Source: Incurvaria masculella
Lineage: Eukaryota > Arthropoda > Insecta > Lepidoptera > Incurvariidae
DNA length: 64,000 bases
NCBI GenBank assembly: GCA_946894095.1
Contig: OX335652.1
Span: 8,083,001-8,147,000, forward strand
Direction: 5' to 3'
A model generated the notes under the pieces. It searched no databases. It worked only from the letters and a program-made list of their open reading frames with translations, and was not told the origin of the DNA. Shown one piece after another: positions 55,173-64,000 of this stretch. A program made the position numbers and the translations under genes. The stretch's first letter is position 1. Every line of letters begins with the position of its first letter.

Positions 55173-56243
55173 TTTGTTACTCTTTCACGTAAAAACTACT
55201 GAATGGATTCTAATGAAACTTTACAATAATATAGCTTATACATCAGAATAACACATAGGCTACAATTTATGTGCCCATGGGCTTTAGAACTTTCACGGGG
55301 CTGCGAAAACGATGCCGGTAGCGATACTTCACACTAGGGGGAGAGGAGCCGGGGGCGGTGGCGGGGAGCGGCGGCGGGGGGAGGGCAGACGTCGTGACTG
55401 TTTGGTGTCCGTTTGGCGAATTTTCAAGGCACTAGCGATTTGTAAAACTTAGTACATGTACATTTAACTACCCGGGAATTAGGATTGGCTAAACAGAATT
55501 CAGTTCCGCTTACGCTAAGATGGGGCTGTCATACAAACTGCAATGCTATGCACGGCTCGGCTTTGCGGCGGCAGCGCTTACTTTTACTGAAGTACGGCTT
55601 GGTATTTCCTGCAACTTTAGGACTACTTGGCATCACGCTAAATCGTCGGAGGAGCGACCAACAGAATAAAATCCTTGAGAACCAATTACTCGATTTAGAT
55701 GTGCATTGTATCTACGTCTAGCCTGATTCTACCAAAAACTTATAGATTACATAATATAACGCTTCATTACCAGAAGGGTAAGTAGTGAGTCTTAAAGTCT
55801 TATAACATGCGAACCACTTACCTGATTTATATGCGTATTTTATCAATGTATAGCATCTCTGGGAGCAGTCAGGTTCGAGATGGGTTACTGTTTTCGATGT
55901 TGAGGCTGGCTGTGGGTTGGAGTCCACGCAAAACTTACCTACGTTACACGTTACTTACTAGGTAAGCAATGTAGCAGTGAAAGTGCAGAAAGGTTCTCGC
56001 GGCAAATGTTTTTTTTTTAAATAGCCACCAAACGTCAACGAAGCTCTAAATGGGAATTATTGGATGTTTCTCATTAAATCATGCTATTTCGGCTCGAACG
56101 ATCTTGATTAAATTTGGTACATGGATACATTGTCCTGGACCAGTTTGACCCTATTTTGGACCAGTCATGTGGGCTACTTTTTATCCATGAGATAATTTAG
56201 CCGACACTAACCCGAGCGGAGCCGGGTACCGCAGCTAGTATAC
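55173..56243 (+). repeat. Composite RTE-like repeat region
   Basis: Starts TGTTTGTTACTCTTTCACGT, contains ATGGGCTTTAGAACTTTCAC (compare 11052-11072), a G-rich tract at 55330-55385, the block shared with 12816-13040, and ends GAGCCGGGTACCGCAGCTAG at 56219-56238. The segment 55850-55925 (GGCTGGCTGTGGGTTGGAGT) resembles part of the SINE at 58956. Several fragments are probably stacked. Confidence 0.5.
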
Positions 56244-56409
56244 TATAAACTATTACGTAGGAACCAATCAAACAATTTTAAGCTTGCCACTTTCCGAAAT
56301 GGCAACTAAAATTTGTAATCTTGTTAAATTGAAAAGAATAGACTGAATTGTGGTGTAATTTGTATTGTTAAGTATTTATTAAATACATAAAAATTTTCAT
56401 TACAGAGGC

Positions 56410-56580
56410 AGGCCTATTCTTGGAATCCCGTAATCAGTAATCAGGAATCCTGATTATAGAAAATCGCTTTTATAGCGGTTTTCAAAACGATCTTATCGAC
56501 GATAATTATTCCGGAGCATAGTATTTCCGTCGATAAGATCGCTTTGCAAACCGCTATAAAAACTCAGGATTCCTGCAGTA
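56410..56580. repeat. Foldback element, family J, copy 2
   Basis: The left arm has GTAATCAGTAATCAGGAATCC and CGCTTTTATAGCGGTTTTC; the right arm has CCGCTATAAAAACTCAGGA. Inner arms CGATCTTATCGACG/CGTCGATAAGATCG pair exactly. The loop TTCCGGAGCATAG matches that of 41934-42150. Confidence 0.82.
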
Positions 56581-57217
56581 CTCGCTTAATCACCAGAATA
56601 CTATGATGGTGCTAGTTTTTTTTATCATTTCATTAGGCTCGAATTCTCAGGGATGACACCTATCTCGATAAACTTAGAAAGTAAAACACTATATATAAAA
56701 TTGCATTAAATTTCCCTTATCAGAGCCGTTTCCAGAAACAAATTATACACGCATATAATATTCAAGAATCGCCCTTAACACATAGTTCCTAATTCGCCTA
56801 AACAAAAACGCGACATATCGAGGTCACTAAAATATAAAAAATCAACCCGATAGTTCTGCCCTAATTAATTATGTATGAATAGATTGGAAAGGGTCCATTA
56901 GAGATCCTAAATGTCACTGATTTTGTAAAGAAATATCCAAAATAGCGGTTCTATCTTAATATGATCAGAACTCTATGACAGCCGTTGTAGTGGCTGGCGG
57001 TCCCATTTCACATCACAAATTATTGGCGGTGCCTCTCTGATGAGTCCTTTGATCTACTGCTGAGTGCAGAGATTAACGGGCTCTGAAATTGTCGGGCCTC
57101 CAGAATTGGCAGAATTAGAGGTGATTTCTACTTGCTTCATGTATGTGTGTGGAAGCGACACGAAATAGTTAGTCGGCTCTGCTCGATACGTTCAGAAAAC
57201 CTTCCAGAGATTTGGTC
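56581..57217. other. Unassigned stretch
   Basis: Nothing recognised. Confidence 0.3.
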
Positions 57218-57500
57218 TTAAGGTGGGCCTTCCCGCTCAACTTCCCATACAAACGGGGAAAGAAAATCACGCCCATATTTCTTGTCAGAGATCCAAAATG
57301 TTGCTCAAAATAGCCTTATTTGATCGAACTAGATGTCTGACGACCGTTCGCATTGCACAGTTAGGTTTGGTTTCTATGTAATAAAGTCCGAAAGAACGAA
57401 TTTTTCGCGTGTTTTATACAATAACTTTGGAGGTGGATAACTCAACGATAAAATGTATGTAATGTAAAAAGATTAGTCATCAGACATGAAATGAATTTTT
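57218..57500 (+). repeat. TTAA-bounded MITE, family D, left half
   Basis: Intact left end TTAAGGTGGGCCTTCCCGCT and about 280 bp colinear with 189-470. The right half and terminal repeat are absent. Confidence 0.78.
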
Positions 57501-57709
57501 GAAAAATGATTTTTGTTAAAAATACAGATATTTCCAAAAAATAAAAACAAACGGACATAGAATAAAACTTTCTCAAGTGATTAAAAAATATTGATGAAAA
57601 TATGTCAACTTTTAGGACTAGGGAACTGTTAGGGCCTGGAAGAGGATTTCGCTAGTTTAATGGCATTTGCCGTGCAAAGTTGTGCATGGGCCATGATATA
57701 ATCAAAGAA

Positions 57710-58115
57710 TGTTTTTTTTTATGCGACCTGACATGGATGGATAATACCACACAACTACCGTTATGATATTAGTCCAATACACCACATTCCCGAAGGAATT
57801 TGGTGCCATGTCAGGACCTTCCCTTTATGAGCACGGCTACATTGAGCTGGATGGAAAACACGGACAATTTTTTATTGCCGCTTCGACCATCTTTTCATCC
57901 AATGCGATGGTACCAACCCGGGCGGGCTTAAACCCTACCACCTAGTAGGGGAAGGGGACCTACAGTTTTACATGGCTTCCGAACCATGGAGCAGCTCGCA
58001 TTCGTGACGAAATGCACTTATCAAACTCGGAAAGAGAAAGACAGTGGTGCATGTCGGTATTGAACCCAGGCCTCTGGTACGCCAGGCCAGTCCCCGCGCC
58101 ACTAGGCTACGAGCC
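57710..58115 (-). repeat. tRNA-headed SINE, full length
   Basis: T-run and GCGACCTGACATGGATGG at the left (tail), and the head at the right, minus strand CGGCTCGTAGCCTAGTGGCG, with A box and B box (GGGTTCAATACC) intact. The least damaged copy in the window, useful as the family reference. Confidence 0.9.
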
Positions 58116-58315
58116 GCTATTTAAATCTTCCTTCACAACAGCCTTCACGGAAGCCCCTTGGCTTCTGTTCGGTTGATATCGACCGAGTTTCTGGCGTTAA
58201 AATACGCGTTATTGCAACGTGTAAGGTCGAGATTGACACAGATTTCGAAAGAAATTCGGCGTATAGGAAATCGGCGAAAGTAGTGCAAACAACAATTTTA
58301 GCACATGTTCTCTCT

Positions 58316-58506
58316 TCACTGACTGTCATAAGATTGGTAGTGTGTGGTTCTGATCCCACGTTAAACTGGGAATAAAACTGAGTAAGCTGATAGCTCGCGT
58401 TGGTACTGTCGAACCGAATGACCGATGACCGAAGCGACAATGAAAATTGCCCGATTATTTCATTTAGTTCAAGCCCTGCAATATAAGGATGTCCTGGCAT
58501 GGCATC
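58316..58506 (+). repeat. SINE fragment, strongly diverged
   Basis: Blocks match the SINE body in order: GACCGAAGCGACAATGAAAA, TTGCCCGATTATTTCATT, and GGATGTCCTGGCATGGCA. No head is recognisable. Confidence 0.6.
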
Positions 58507-58633
58507 GATGTAATATTTAAATTTTATTTGTTTATTTTGTATCTTAATTTGTGAATTAATGAACAGAAAAATCGGTAAAAACATACAGCCGGGAATCCCC
58601 ATTTTTTTATGCAAAGCGCCGGCATATATGGGG

Positions 58634-58900
58634 TACGCCAGGAAAACACGGAACATTTTTCATTGCCGCTTCAACCACAGTTTCATCCAGTGCTGTGGTA
58701 CCAACCCGGGTGGGCCTAAGTAGAGAAGGGGAATTATAGTTTTACATGGGTTCCGAACCATGGAACAGCTCGCATTCGTAACGAAAATGCACTTATCCAA
58801 CTCAGAAAGAGAAAGGAACTGGTGCATGACCGGGGCGAGGATTTGAACCCAGACCTCTAGCATGAAAGGCGAGTCCTCTAAACCTTACACAACGAGCTGT
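58634..58900 (-). repeat. tRNA-headed SINE with alternative head
   Basis: The body is the family body (GAACATTTTTCATTGCCGCT; ACCAACCCGGGTGGGC). The head, read on the minus strand, is GCTCGTTGTGTAAGGTTTAG, then a B box GGGTTCAAATCC. That head differs from the common one and resembles the head at 14037-14277. Confidence 0.78.
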
Positions 58901-58955
58901 ACAAAGTCTTGTATGGTCATATATAAATGATAACGTCATGTTTTCGGTAAGTTTG

Positions 58956-59175
58956 GTCTGCCTGGGTGGCCCAGTTTAGCCCATGGTGTTAAATCATCGA
59001 GGTTAAGCAAGACTGCGCGTGCTCGGATTCTGGATGGCTGACCGATCGTTGAGGCTGGCCGTGGTTCGAATTCCTTGCTTACTAGATGGTAGGATTACAA
59101 ACCGCATTTGATGAAATTTAGCCGACGCGACAATGAAAATTGTCCGTATTTTTCATCCAGTTTCAACAATTAAAA
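58956..59175 (+). repeat. SINE with 5S-rRNA-like head
   Basis: 58993-59045 reads CATCGAGGTTAAGCAAGACT, then CTGGATGGCTGACCG. These match the internal A box (GAAGTTAAGCA) and C box (TTGGATGGGTGACCG) of eukaryotic 5S rRNA genes in order and spacing. Downstream, ACTAGATGGTAGGATTACAA and GACAATGAAAATTGTCCGTA are the body of the tRNA-headed SINE family. It is not a functional 5S gene: both outer stems are absent. Confidence 0.75.
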
Positions 59176-59847
59176 TTGTATTTTTTTTATAATTTTATTA
59201 CAATTATTTCAAACAATTCTTATGCATTTACCTGAATTTCTTTTTCGCCATTAATCAAAAGTTAAATGTTATCATTCACTGTCAGCAAAGATTACCTATC
59301 TTTCAGTGTGTCCTTAGAGAAATTTCCTTTCAATCTTGAGTAATATAAAAGAGCTGTTGTAAATGCTTGAATAGGATCGTATTCTTTGTCGTTTTTCAGT
59401 ATTAATAACTGTACAAACATTTTAATTCCCACCCAACATGTGAACATATCAACCAGTTTAGAAAACTTTCAATACTCCGCTCTACAAAAGGCATGCTATC
59501 TTAAGCCCGCGAATGCCTTTTCATACTATTTTTGCATCAGTCTGGGCCAGACATAACGCAACAGTGCTGGTAGGTAAATAGGAGAGGAGAGAAAAACTTA
59601 GCGGTAATGGATAGGCTGAAGAGCAAACGCAGAGCAAATGGGATGAGAGAGCTAAATTAATGAGCGGCAGAGCCTTCCGGGCTAGTGATGTCACCGCACT
59701 CATTAATTAATCGACACAAATAATTATGAATTCTTAGTTTCATTTCGCTGGAGTTTTTTTATGCGAACTATAGTATGGAGTATGACCCACCCCAGGAAAA
59801 CGTACCGCGACCAAGTCGATGTAATACTTAATAAAGGTCTGGTATGT
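59176..59847. other. Unassigned stretch
   Basis: A+T-rich to 59500, then mixed sequence; nothing recognised. Confidence 0.3.
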
Positions 59848-60498
59848 AGGGGGGAACGGCAGAACGTCTAATATGCAGATCGTATAATGTCATATTTTAA
59901 CAAAATTTTTAAAACCATGCACAACGTATAATCGGCAGATCGTATAATTTTATACGTAGTGCATGAAGAAGTTTAAAAAGTAAAATTACTTATTTCTCCA
60001 TGCATAACGTATAATAGTCACAACGTATAATATTATGATCCTTATTTAACAAAAAAATAAAACCATGCATATCATATAATCCAAAAACTTTTCATATGAT
60101 AAGCGCCCTTATGTATATAATTTTAAAGCGTATACTCGCACGTGACGTTTCGACCGTCTCAATTAGCGTAAGGTGGCCTTTCGAAATTGTAGCAAATATC
60201 GATCCGTAGCAATTTCAGCCTTAAATGTATCGTGATTAGGGCGCTTTATGCAGTGCTTCTTGGCATATTATACGTTCTGAATGGTTTTCTTTTTTTGTGA
60301 ATTCATGTTAGGAATATTATACGTTGTGACTATTATACGTTCTGTATGATGCAAAGAGTTGATTTTATTTTTAAACTTTATTCATGCAAAACGTATAACA
60401 TTATACGTTGTGAATATTATACGATATGCATGGTTTTAATTTTTTGGAAAAAAATACTATTATACGTTGTGAATATTATACTTAGTTAATACGACTCG
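59848..60498 (-). repeat. ACGTATAAT motif-array foldback element, copy 2
   Basis: Reverse complement of 31399-32016 over its whole length, including both ends (GGGGGAACGGCAGAACGTCT and the inverse of GAGTCGTATT). About 33 bp longer through small indels, partly in the A-runs. Motif pairs keep the 16-bp step (ATTATACGTTGTGACTATTA). Confidence 0.85.
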
Positions 60499-61236
60499 TA
60501 TGTAGCACCCGTAATCGTAGAGAATGGATGAAAATATGTACGTCTGTAGGTGAAATCGGTGTGCTGTGATCGTACCGTATGGCGTAGTATGGCGCCCTCT
60601 GGGAAAGCGGCGTGAATGTATGTTTGAATGTGAAATATTTCATTACAAACAATGATTGTCAACAGAAACATGTTTTTATCTCTTTTTAGGGTTTTTTAAA
60701 ATATATTGTAATCTCAGTTAACAAATTAAGGAAATGGGAAATACTCTTAAAATATTTAACGTTTATATCTTCGTTTGCGTCGCCTTGAGGCGCAGCTGCT
60801 TCATTCAGAATCGTTTGGTTGATAACGTCGATAAAATTAGCTATACGCGGTGTCGATATTCCCGGCCGGCTTTGTCCCTTCACTAGAAGCAGGGTGCTAG
60901 CATGAAGTACAGTCTCCACGGTCCGGAGCAATAACACCGGGGGCTTTCATCGTCGCGGCGTCGGCCGTCGCAGTAATAAATTGCAGAAACGAACGAGCTC
61001 CATTCGTCAAACATCACCCGGAGGACACCCATCACCCGACGCGTCACCCATCACCCGACCCATACAGCTGTAGCGGCTTCAGGATCCCATTTTGGGCTTA
61101 GTTCTTTATACCGCGCGAGCGTATGTCGAACATTAATGGCGCGAGTTGAAACGCATTTATAACGCTTCATTGGTGTAGTAACGTATCTTGATGACAAGAC
61201 AGTATTTCGGAAATTTGCATTTGCCCTCTAACAGTC
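60499..61236. other. Unassigned, with a short CATCACCCG repeat
   Basis: CATCACCCG and close variants occur three to four times at 61011-61062. A minus-strand frame of 83 codons (60686-60937) lies in a moderately G+C-rich stretch and could be an exon, but no splice signals or domain support it. Confidence 0.35.
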
Positions 61237-61345
61237 GTATTCAGATAGAACTTGTCAAAACTTAGTACGAGATTAGCACCGGACTAACCACACAAGAACC
61301 GGTTTATTCCGGCGTATTAAAGTTAGTCCGTAAACTCTGAATACG
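61237..61345. repeat. Inverted-repeat MITE, 109 bp
   Basis: Ends ACAGTCGTATTCAGA and, inverted, TCTGAATACGGCT. The same termini bound the 65-bp element at 15792-15856. Confidence 0.55.
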
Positions 61346-61394
61346 GCTATTGAGTTTTAAAGCTTAAGGCTGCTATAACTCCCCAAAATAGGAA

Positions 61395-61470
61395 GTTACT
61401 AACTTTATTTATTTTATGTATTTTATTTATTTTATGTATTTTATGTATTTATTTATTTTATTTTTTATTT
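61395..61470. repeat. (TTTA)n / (TTTTATG)n simple repeat
   Basis: An alternating run of TTTA and TTTTATG units interrupted by single-base changes. Confidence 0.85.
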
Positions 61471-62486
61471 ACAATGGTAAGAACAATTTAATACCTACCA
61501 CCTAAACTGGCCCACAGGCTGTATTATAGGTGGTAGCCTATTAGCATCAATTTACTTGCATCTGCACACTTGACATATTTAGCTTCTAACACGGAACGTA
61601 CAGTTAAAATCTGTACATTTCAGTTTAAAAAAAAAAACATTTTAGTTGTACCCTCAGTTTTGCCTCAAACGCTGCCGAAACATATATGTCAAAGAATACA
61701 TTATTCATACAATACACAAAAAGATACGATAGGCGTTTTGTTGTATTTATGATGCGTGCATACATATATTGTAGATTATTTTGGTATGCAGCAAGAGTAA
61801 CATAAAATAAACAGATCAAAAAAATTAAAATTGATTCTAGAGATAATAAAATTAAAACTATATTGGCAACCACACACATAGTTATGTATTTAATGTCGTA
61901 AAAAATTATATAGAGCAAAAAAATATTCAATTCAATGGCAACTTTCCGCGCACATCGTTACAAGTATCTAATAAATTCTAGTTTGTGTAGATAAGGTGCG
62001 GATAAGAGTTCGTTGTAAAGTAACGTAATGAAAACGAATACTACCGGCGAACATTAATAGTGTGCCGAAAGGCTTAGCGAATTGGCCCATAAAATTAAAA
62101 GTATCTGCACAGATTGGTTCGCTCGTCAAGTAAATACTGCTGAATCCCATGGAGGCTTCGCAGTATGTTACGGACTGCCGCCTTATAACTTAATATTCAT
62201 ACACTCATGAACATGAAACGAATTTTGGTTCGCCATATTGTACAGATATAATGGATCGAGGCCTGTACGGGGTTCTGCTGTGTAGTTTTTTTCAACTGTA
62301 GCATTTAAATAATAGGAAATTTTAATTTAATAGCTCCTGCATCGTTACGAAGTTAATAAAGAACTGAATATAGCTAGGTAAGAAGAGTGGATGTTTGTTG
62401 ACAATATTACAATTGTTATTTCCAACTTATTTTGCGAAATATTTGTATAGTCCATCTTGTTCATTGTGTTGTTCATTTGAGAAACA
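61471..62486. other. Unassigned A+T-rich stretch
   Basis: Nothing recognised; an A+T-rich minus-strand frame of 101 codons (61625-61930) encodes only hydrophobic low-complexity sequence and is rejected as a gene. Confidence 0.35.
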
Positions 62487-62776
62487 TTATCAGTTCTGGT
62501 AGTCTAGTGGCCCGAAACGGCTCGGGTTTCGATCTTGAAGTTAAACAATACTGTGCGAGGTCGGATTCTGGGTGGTTGTCCGTTAGGCTACTGAAGGTGG
62601 CTAAGTGAAACTGGGGTTCCCGTGTTTTACACCCAGTTCAATGAAGCCATGCAACGTAAGCAAGGTCTTGGCACGGCACCTCCTACTTTCCATGTCGTGT
62701 ATTGTGTCCTATACACTAGTGGATTAATGCCATGACCATAGTGTGGTGTTAGCCATCCACGTCCACTTCCTTAAAA
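62487..62776 (+). repeat. SINE with 5S-like head and family tail
   Basis: 62521-62583 reads CTCGGGTTTCGATCTTGAAG, TTAAACAATACTGTGCGAGG, then TTCTGGGTGGTTGTCCG, following 5S rRNA order. It is preceded by a tRNA-A-box-like TAGTCTAGTGG. The tail (CCCAGTTCAATGAAGCC, AAGGTCTTGGCACGGCACCT, GTGGTGTTAGCCATCCACGT, then an A-run) is the tail of the tRNA-headed SINE family. Moderately diverged. Confidence 0.75.
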
Positions 62777-62895
62777 ATATGGAAGCATCTTGTTTAGGAA
62801 TTGTTAGAAAGTTCAATGTAAACTTCAAACTAGATATTGTCTATGAATAGGTAGTTATCTTTTACTATAATGAAGGTCAAATTACTATATAGCTT

Positions 62896-62912
62896 TTTAT
62901 TGCATTTTTATT
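62896..62912 (-). terminator. Two AATAAA polyadenylation signals of the 63751 gene
   Basis: TTTATT at 62896-62901 and 62907-62912 read AATAAA on the minus strand, about 80-90 nt beyond the stop codon of the minus-strand gene. Confidence 0.65.
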
Positions 62913-62989
62913 TCTTACTGTACGTCAAAAACTAATCAACAATTATTGTACAAACTATCATCACATTCATTAAATAAGTTCTAGCAAAT

Positions 62990-63751
62990 TCAGTTGTTAA
63001 AAACATACAATGGAGCCTGATTTCTGACGGGGTATTGCAGCCTAGCCGAATATGCCATGCTCTTGGGGTCGTTCTCGGTCGCGAACTCCACCTTCTGGAG
63101 CTGCCCGTTCGGCAGCAGTAGGTAATAGGTCCCCTCGCTCCGCTGCACCTCCACCGCTAGCTCCGCCGCCTGCGGGCTGTCCGTGGTCGGCGCCCCGTAT
63201 TCAGTGTCCGGGACGCCGTAGCTGGTGGCCGGGGGGCTCGGAGCCTGCTGACGCGCCGGCAGAGTGAACGCCTGCCCGGGAGGTGTCCACCCGGAGGGAG
63301 GATACGGCCCGCTCCGTGCCGGTGCGCCGTAACTGTCAGTCGGGGTCGCGTCTTGCTTGGCGGGCGCTCCGTAACTGTCGCCTGGCGCGGCATCTTGCTT
63401 GACGGGCGCTCCGTAACTGTCGCCTGGGGCGGCATCTTGCTTGGCGGGCGCTCCGTAACTGTCGCCTGGCGCGGCATCTTGCTTGGCGGGCGCCCCGTAA
63501 CTGTCGCTCGGCCCCGACTGCCTAGCAGGCAGCGTGAAAGCTTGACCCGATGGCTTCCAACCGGATGGCGGGTAAGGGCCACTCGCCGCCGGATATGGCC
63601 CGTCTCCGGAACCCTCGGTGGTCGGTTCTGCGGCTGCTTCAGTAGTAGACGGCGCTAGTTCCTGGCGCTGGAACCTGAACCTCGCACTTCGAAAGCGAGG
63701 AGGCTCAGCGGAAACGGCGGCGGCGATACAAAAAATGATCAAAAACTTCAT
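62990..63751 (-). CDS. Secreted cuticle-like structural protein, 253 aa
   Basis: Signal peptide 1-15 (MKFLIIFCIAAAVSA). The N-terminal block EPPRFRSARFRFQRQE (16-31) is nearly the same as in the 51052 protein. A duplicated block, GPYPPSGWKPSGQAFTLPAR at 58-77 and GPYPPSGWTPPGQAFTLPAR at 148-167, brackets four and a half 14-residue repeats of type DSYGAPAKQDAAPG (starting at 83, 97, 111, 125, 139). Residues 203-240 (EVQRSEGTYYLLLPNGQLQK, VEFATEND, then MAYSARLQY) form the shared R&R-like domain, followed by a short tail. Single exon, TATA box on the same strand, two AATAAA downstream. It is G+C-rich with 42-bp DNA repeats. It is the convergent paralogue of the 51052 gene. A cuticle function is inferred from the signal peptide, repeats and the R&R-like core. 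Confidence 0.92.
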   Translation of the reverse strand: MKFLIIFCIAAAVSAEPPRFRSARFRFQRQELAPSTTEAAAEPTTEGSGDGPYPAASGPYPPSGWKPSGQAFTLPARQSGPSDSYGAPAKQDAAPGDSYGAPAKQDAAPGDSYGAPVKQDAAPGDSYGAPAKQDATPTDSYGAPARSGPYPPSGWTPPGQAFTLPARQQAPSPPATSYGVPDTEYGAPTTDSPQAAELAVEVQRSEGTYYLLLPNGQLQKVEFATENDPKSMAYSARLQYPVRNQAPLYVFNN

Positions 63752-63818
63752 GGTTAGTCTTAGGTTGCTCCCGAACTTGAGACGTTGGCTGAATGATACC
63801 AGTCGGTGAATTCAAATT

Positions 63819-63827
63819 GCTTATATA
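63819..63827 (-). promoter_or_regulatory. TATA box and initiator of the 63751 gene
   Basis: CTATATAAG on the minus strand stands about 25-30 bp before GTATCATTCAGCC (plus coordinates 63788-63800), giving a leader of about 45 nt. The ATCATTC initiator is shared with the 51052 gene, so both promoters probably derive from one ancestor. Confidence 0.72.
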
Positions 63828-64000
63828 GTTTAGTTCTTAGTCAGCTCCCGAAATTTATGAGTCATTGTGTTTTATAAAAGGATTGTCCAAGCGATTCGGA
63901 GGCAGAAGGAAGGTTGGCGATCTGACGTAGTTACAAGAGTTAAGGATAACTTAATGAGTCGAACGCACGTGGTTAGTATGCAGAGCAGGTCTAGTGCTCT
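63828..64000. other. 5' flank of the 63751 gene
   Basis: Proximal upstream sequence to the window edge; no repeat recognised. Confidence 0.35.

Noticed and set aside
58993..59045. A genuine 5S rRNA gene
   Set aside because: Only the internal promoter portion matches; the 5' and 3' strands of the terminal helix are missing and it runs directly into SINE sequence.
61625..61930. 101-codon hydrophobic frame on the minus strand
   Set aside because: Ile/Leu/Tyr-rich translation follows from A+T-rich sequence; no start context or neighbouring gene.
63157..63658. Frames overlapping the minus-strand cuticle-like gene
   Set aside because: Shadows produced by the 42-bp coding repeats.

Overview
This is a eukaryotic window, almost certainly from a moth or butterfly (Lepidoptera). 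The background is A+T-rich and intergenic, with very few long reading frames. It holds dispersed repeats of a kind I know from lepidopteran genomes: a (CCGT)n-bearing element whose flank reads AAAAAACCGGCCAAGTGCGA, RTE-type tails reading GAGCCGGGTACCTCAGCTAG, TTAA-bounded MITEs and a polyadenylated tRNA-derived SINE. The few real coding regions are short, G+C-rich genes for secreted, low-complexity, cuticle-like proteins. The species cannot be read from the sequence, and family labels are from inspection only, without database searches.

Genes. Only three coding regions are well supported. (1) Plus strand, 21843-22115: a 90-residue secreted Ala/Pro/Tyr/His-rich protein. A TTAA MITE ends 67 bp upstream, and its 3' end has been tandemly duplicated together with a repeat. 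(2) Plus strand, 51052-51774: a 240-residue secreted protein with a clear TATA box and initiator. (3) Minus strand, 62990-63751: a 253-residue paralogue of (2), also with TATA box and initiator. Genes 2 and 3 are convergent, about 11 kb apart, and share their N-terminal block and a C-terminal domain resembling the second half of a chitin-binding R&R motif. They differ in independently expanded short peptide repeats. No tRNA, rRNA or CRISPR gene was seen.

Layout. 0-20 kb: MITEs, CCGT elements, SINEs, a palindromic GATATC-centred module and long A+T-rich stretches. 20-26 kb: a G+C-rich foldback MITE, a pair of TTAA MITEs, gene 1 with its duplicated tail, a decayed LINE and a long hairpin. 30-36.1 kb: a SINE-rich cluster, the first copy of a motif-array foldback element, and a five-deep nest of insertions (foldback > G+C-rich MITE > SINE > LINE > CCGT element). 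36-44 kb: mostly unassigned, with two SINEs and one foldback. 44-48.2 kb: two tandem arrays, with 258-bp and 113-bp periods. 50.7-51.8 kb: gene 2. 52-60.5 kb: MITE, LINE tail, foldback, a cluster of SINEs with different heads, and the second copy of the motif-array element. 60.5-64 kb: small repeats, a 5S-headed SINE and gene 3.

Most notable: the nested stack with ancestral sites readable at several levels; a 620-650 bp element built from repeated ACGTATAAT motifs that switch orientation at mid-element; a SINE group in which two tRNA-type heads and a 5S-rRNA-type head carry the same tail; and the duplicated gene tail, which may use a transposon-supplied polyadenylation signal.
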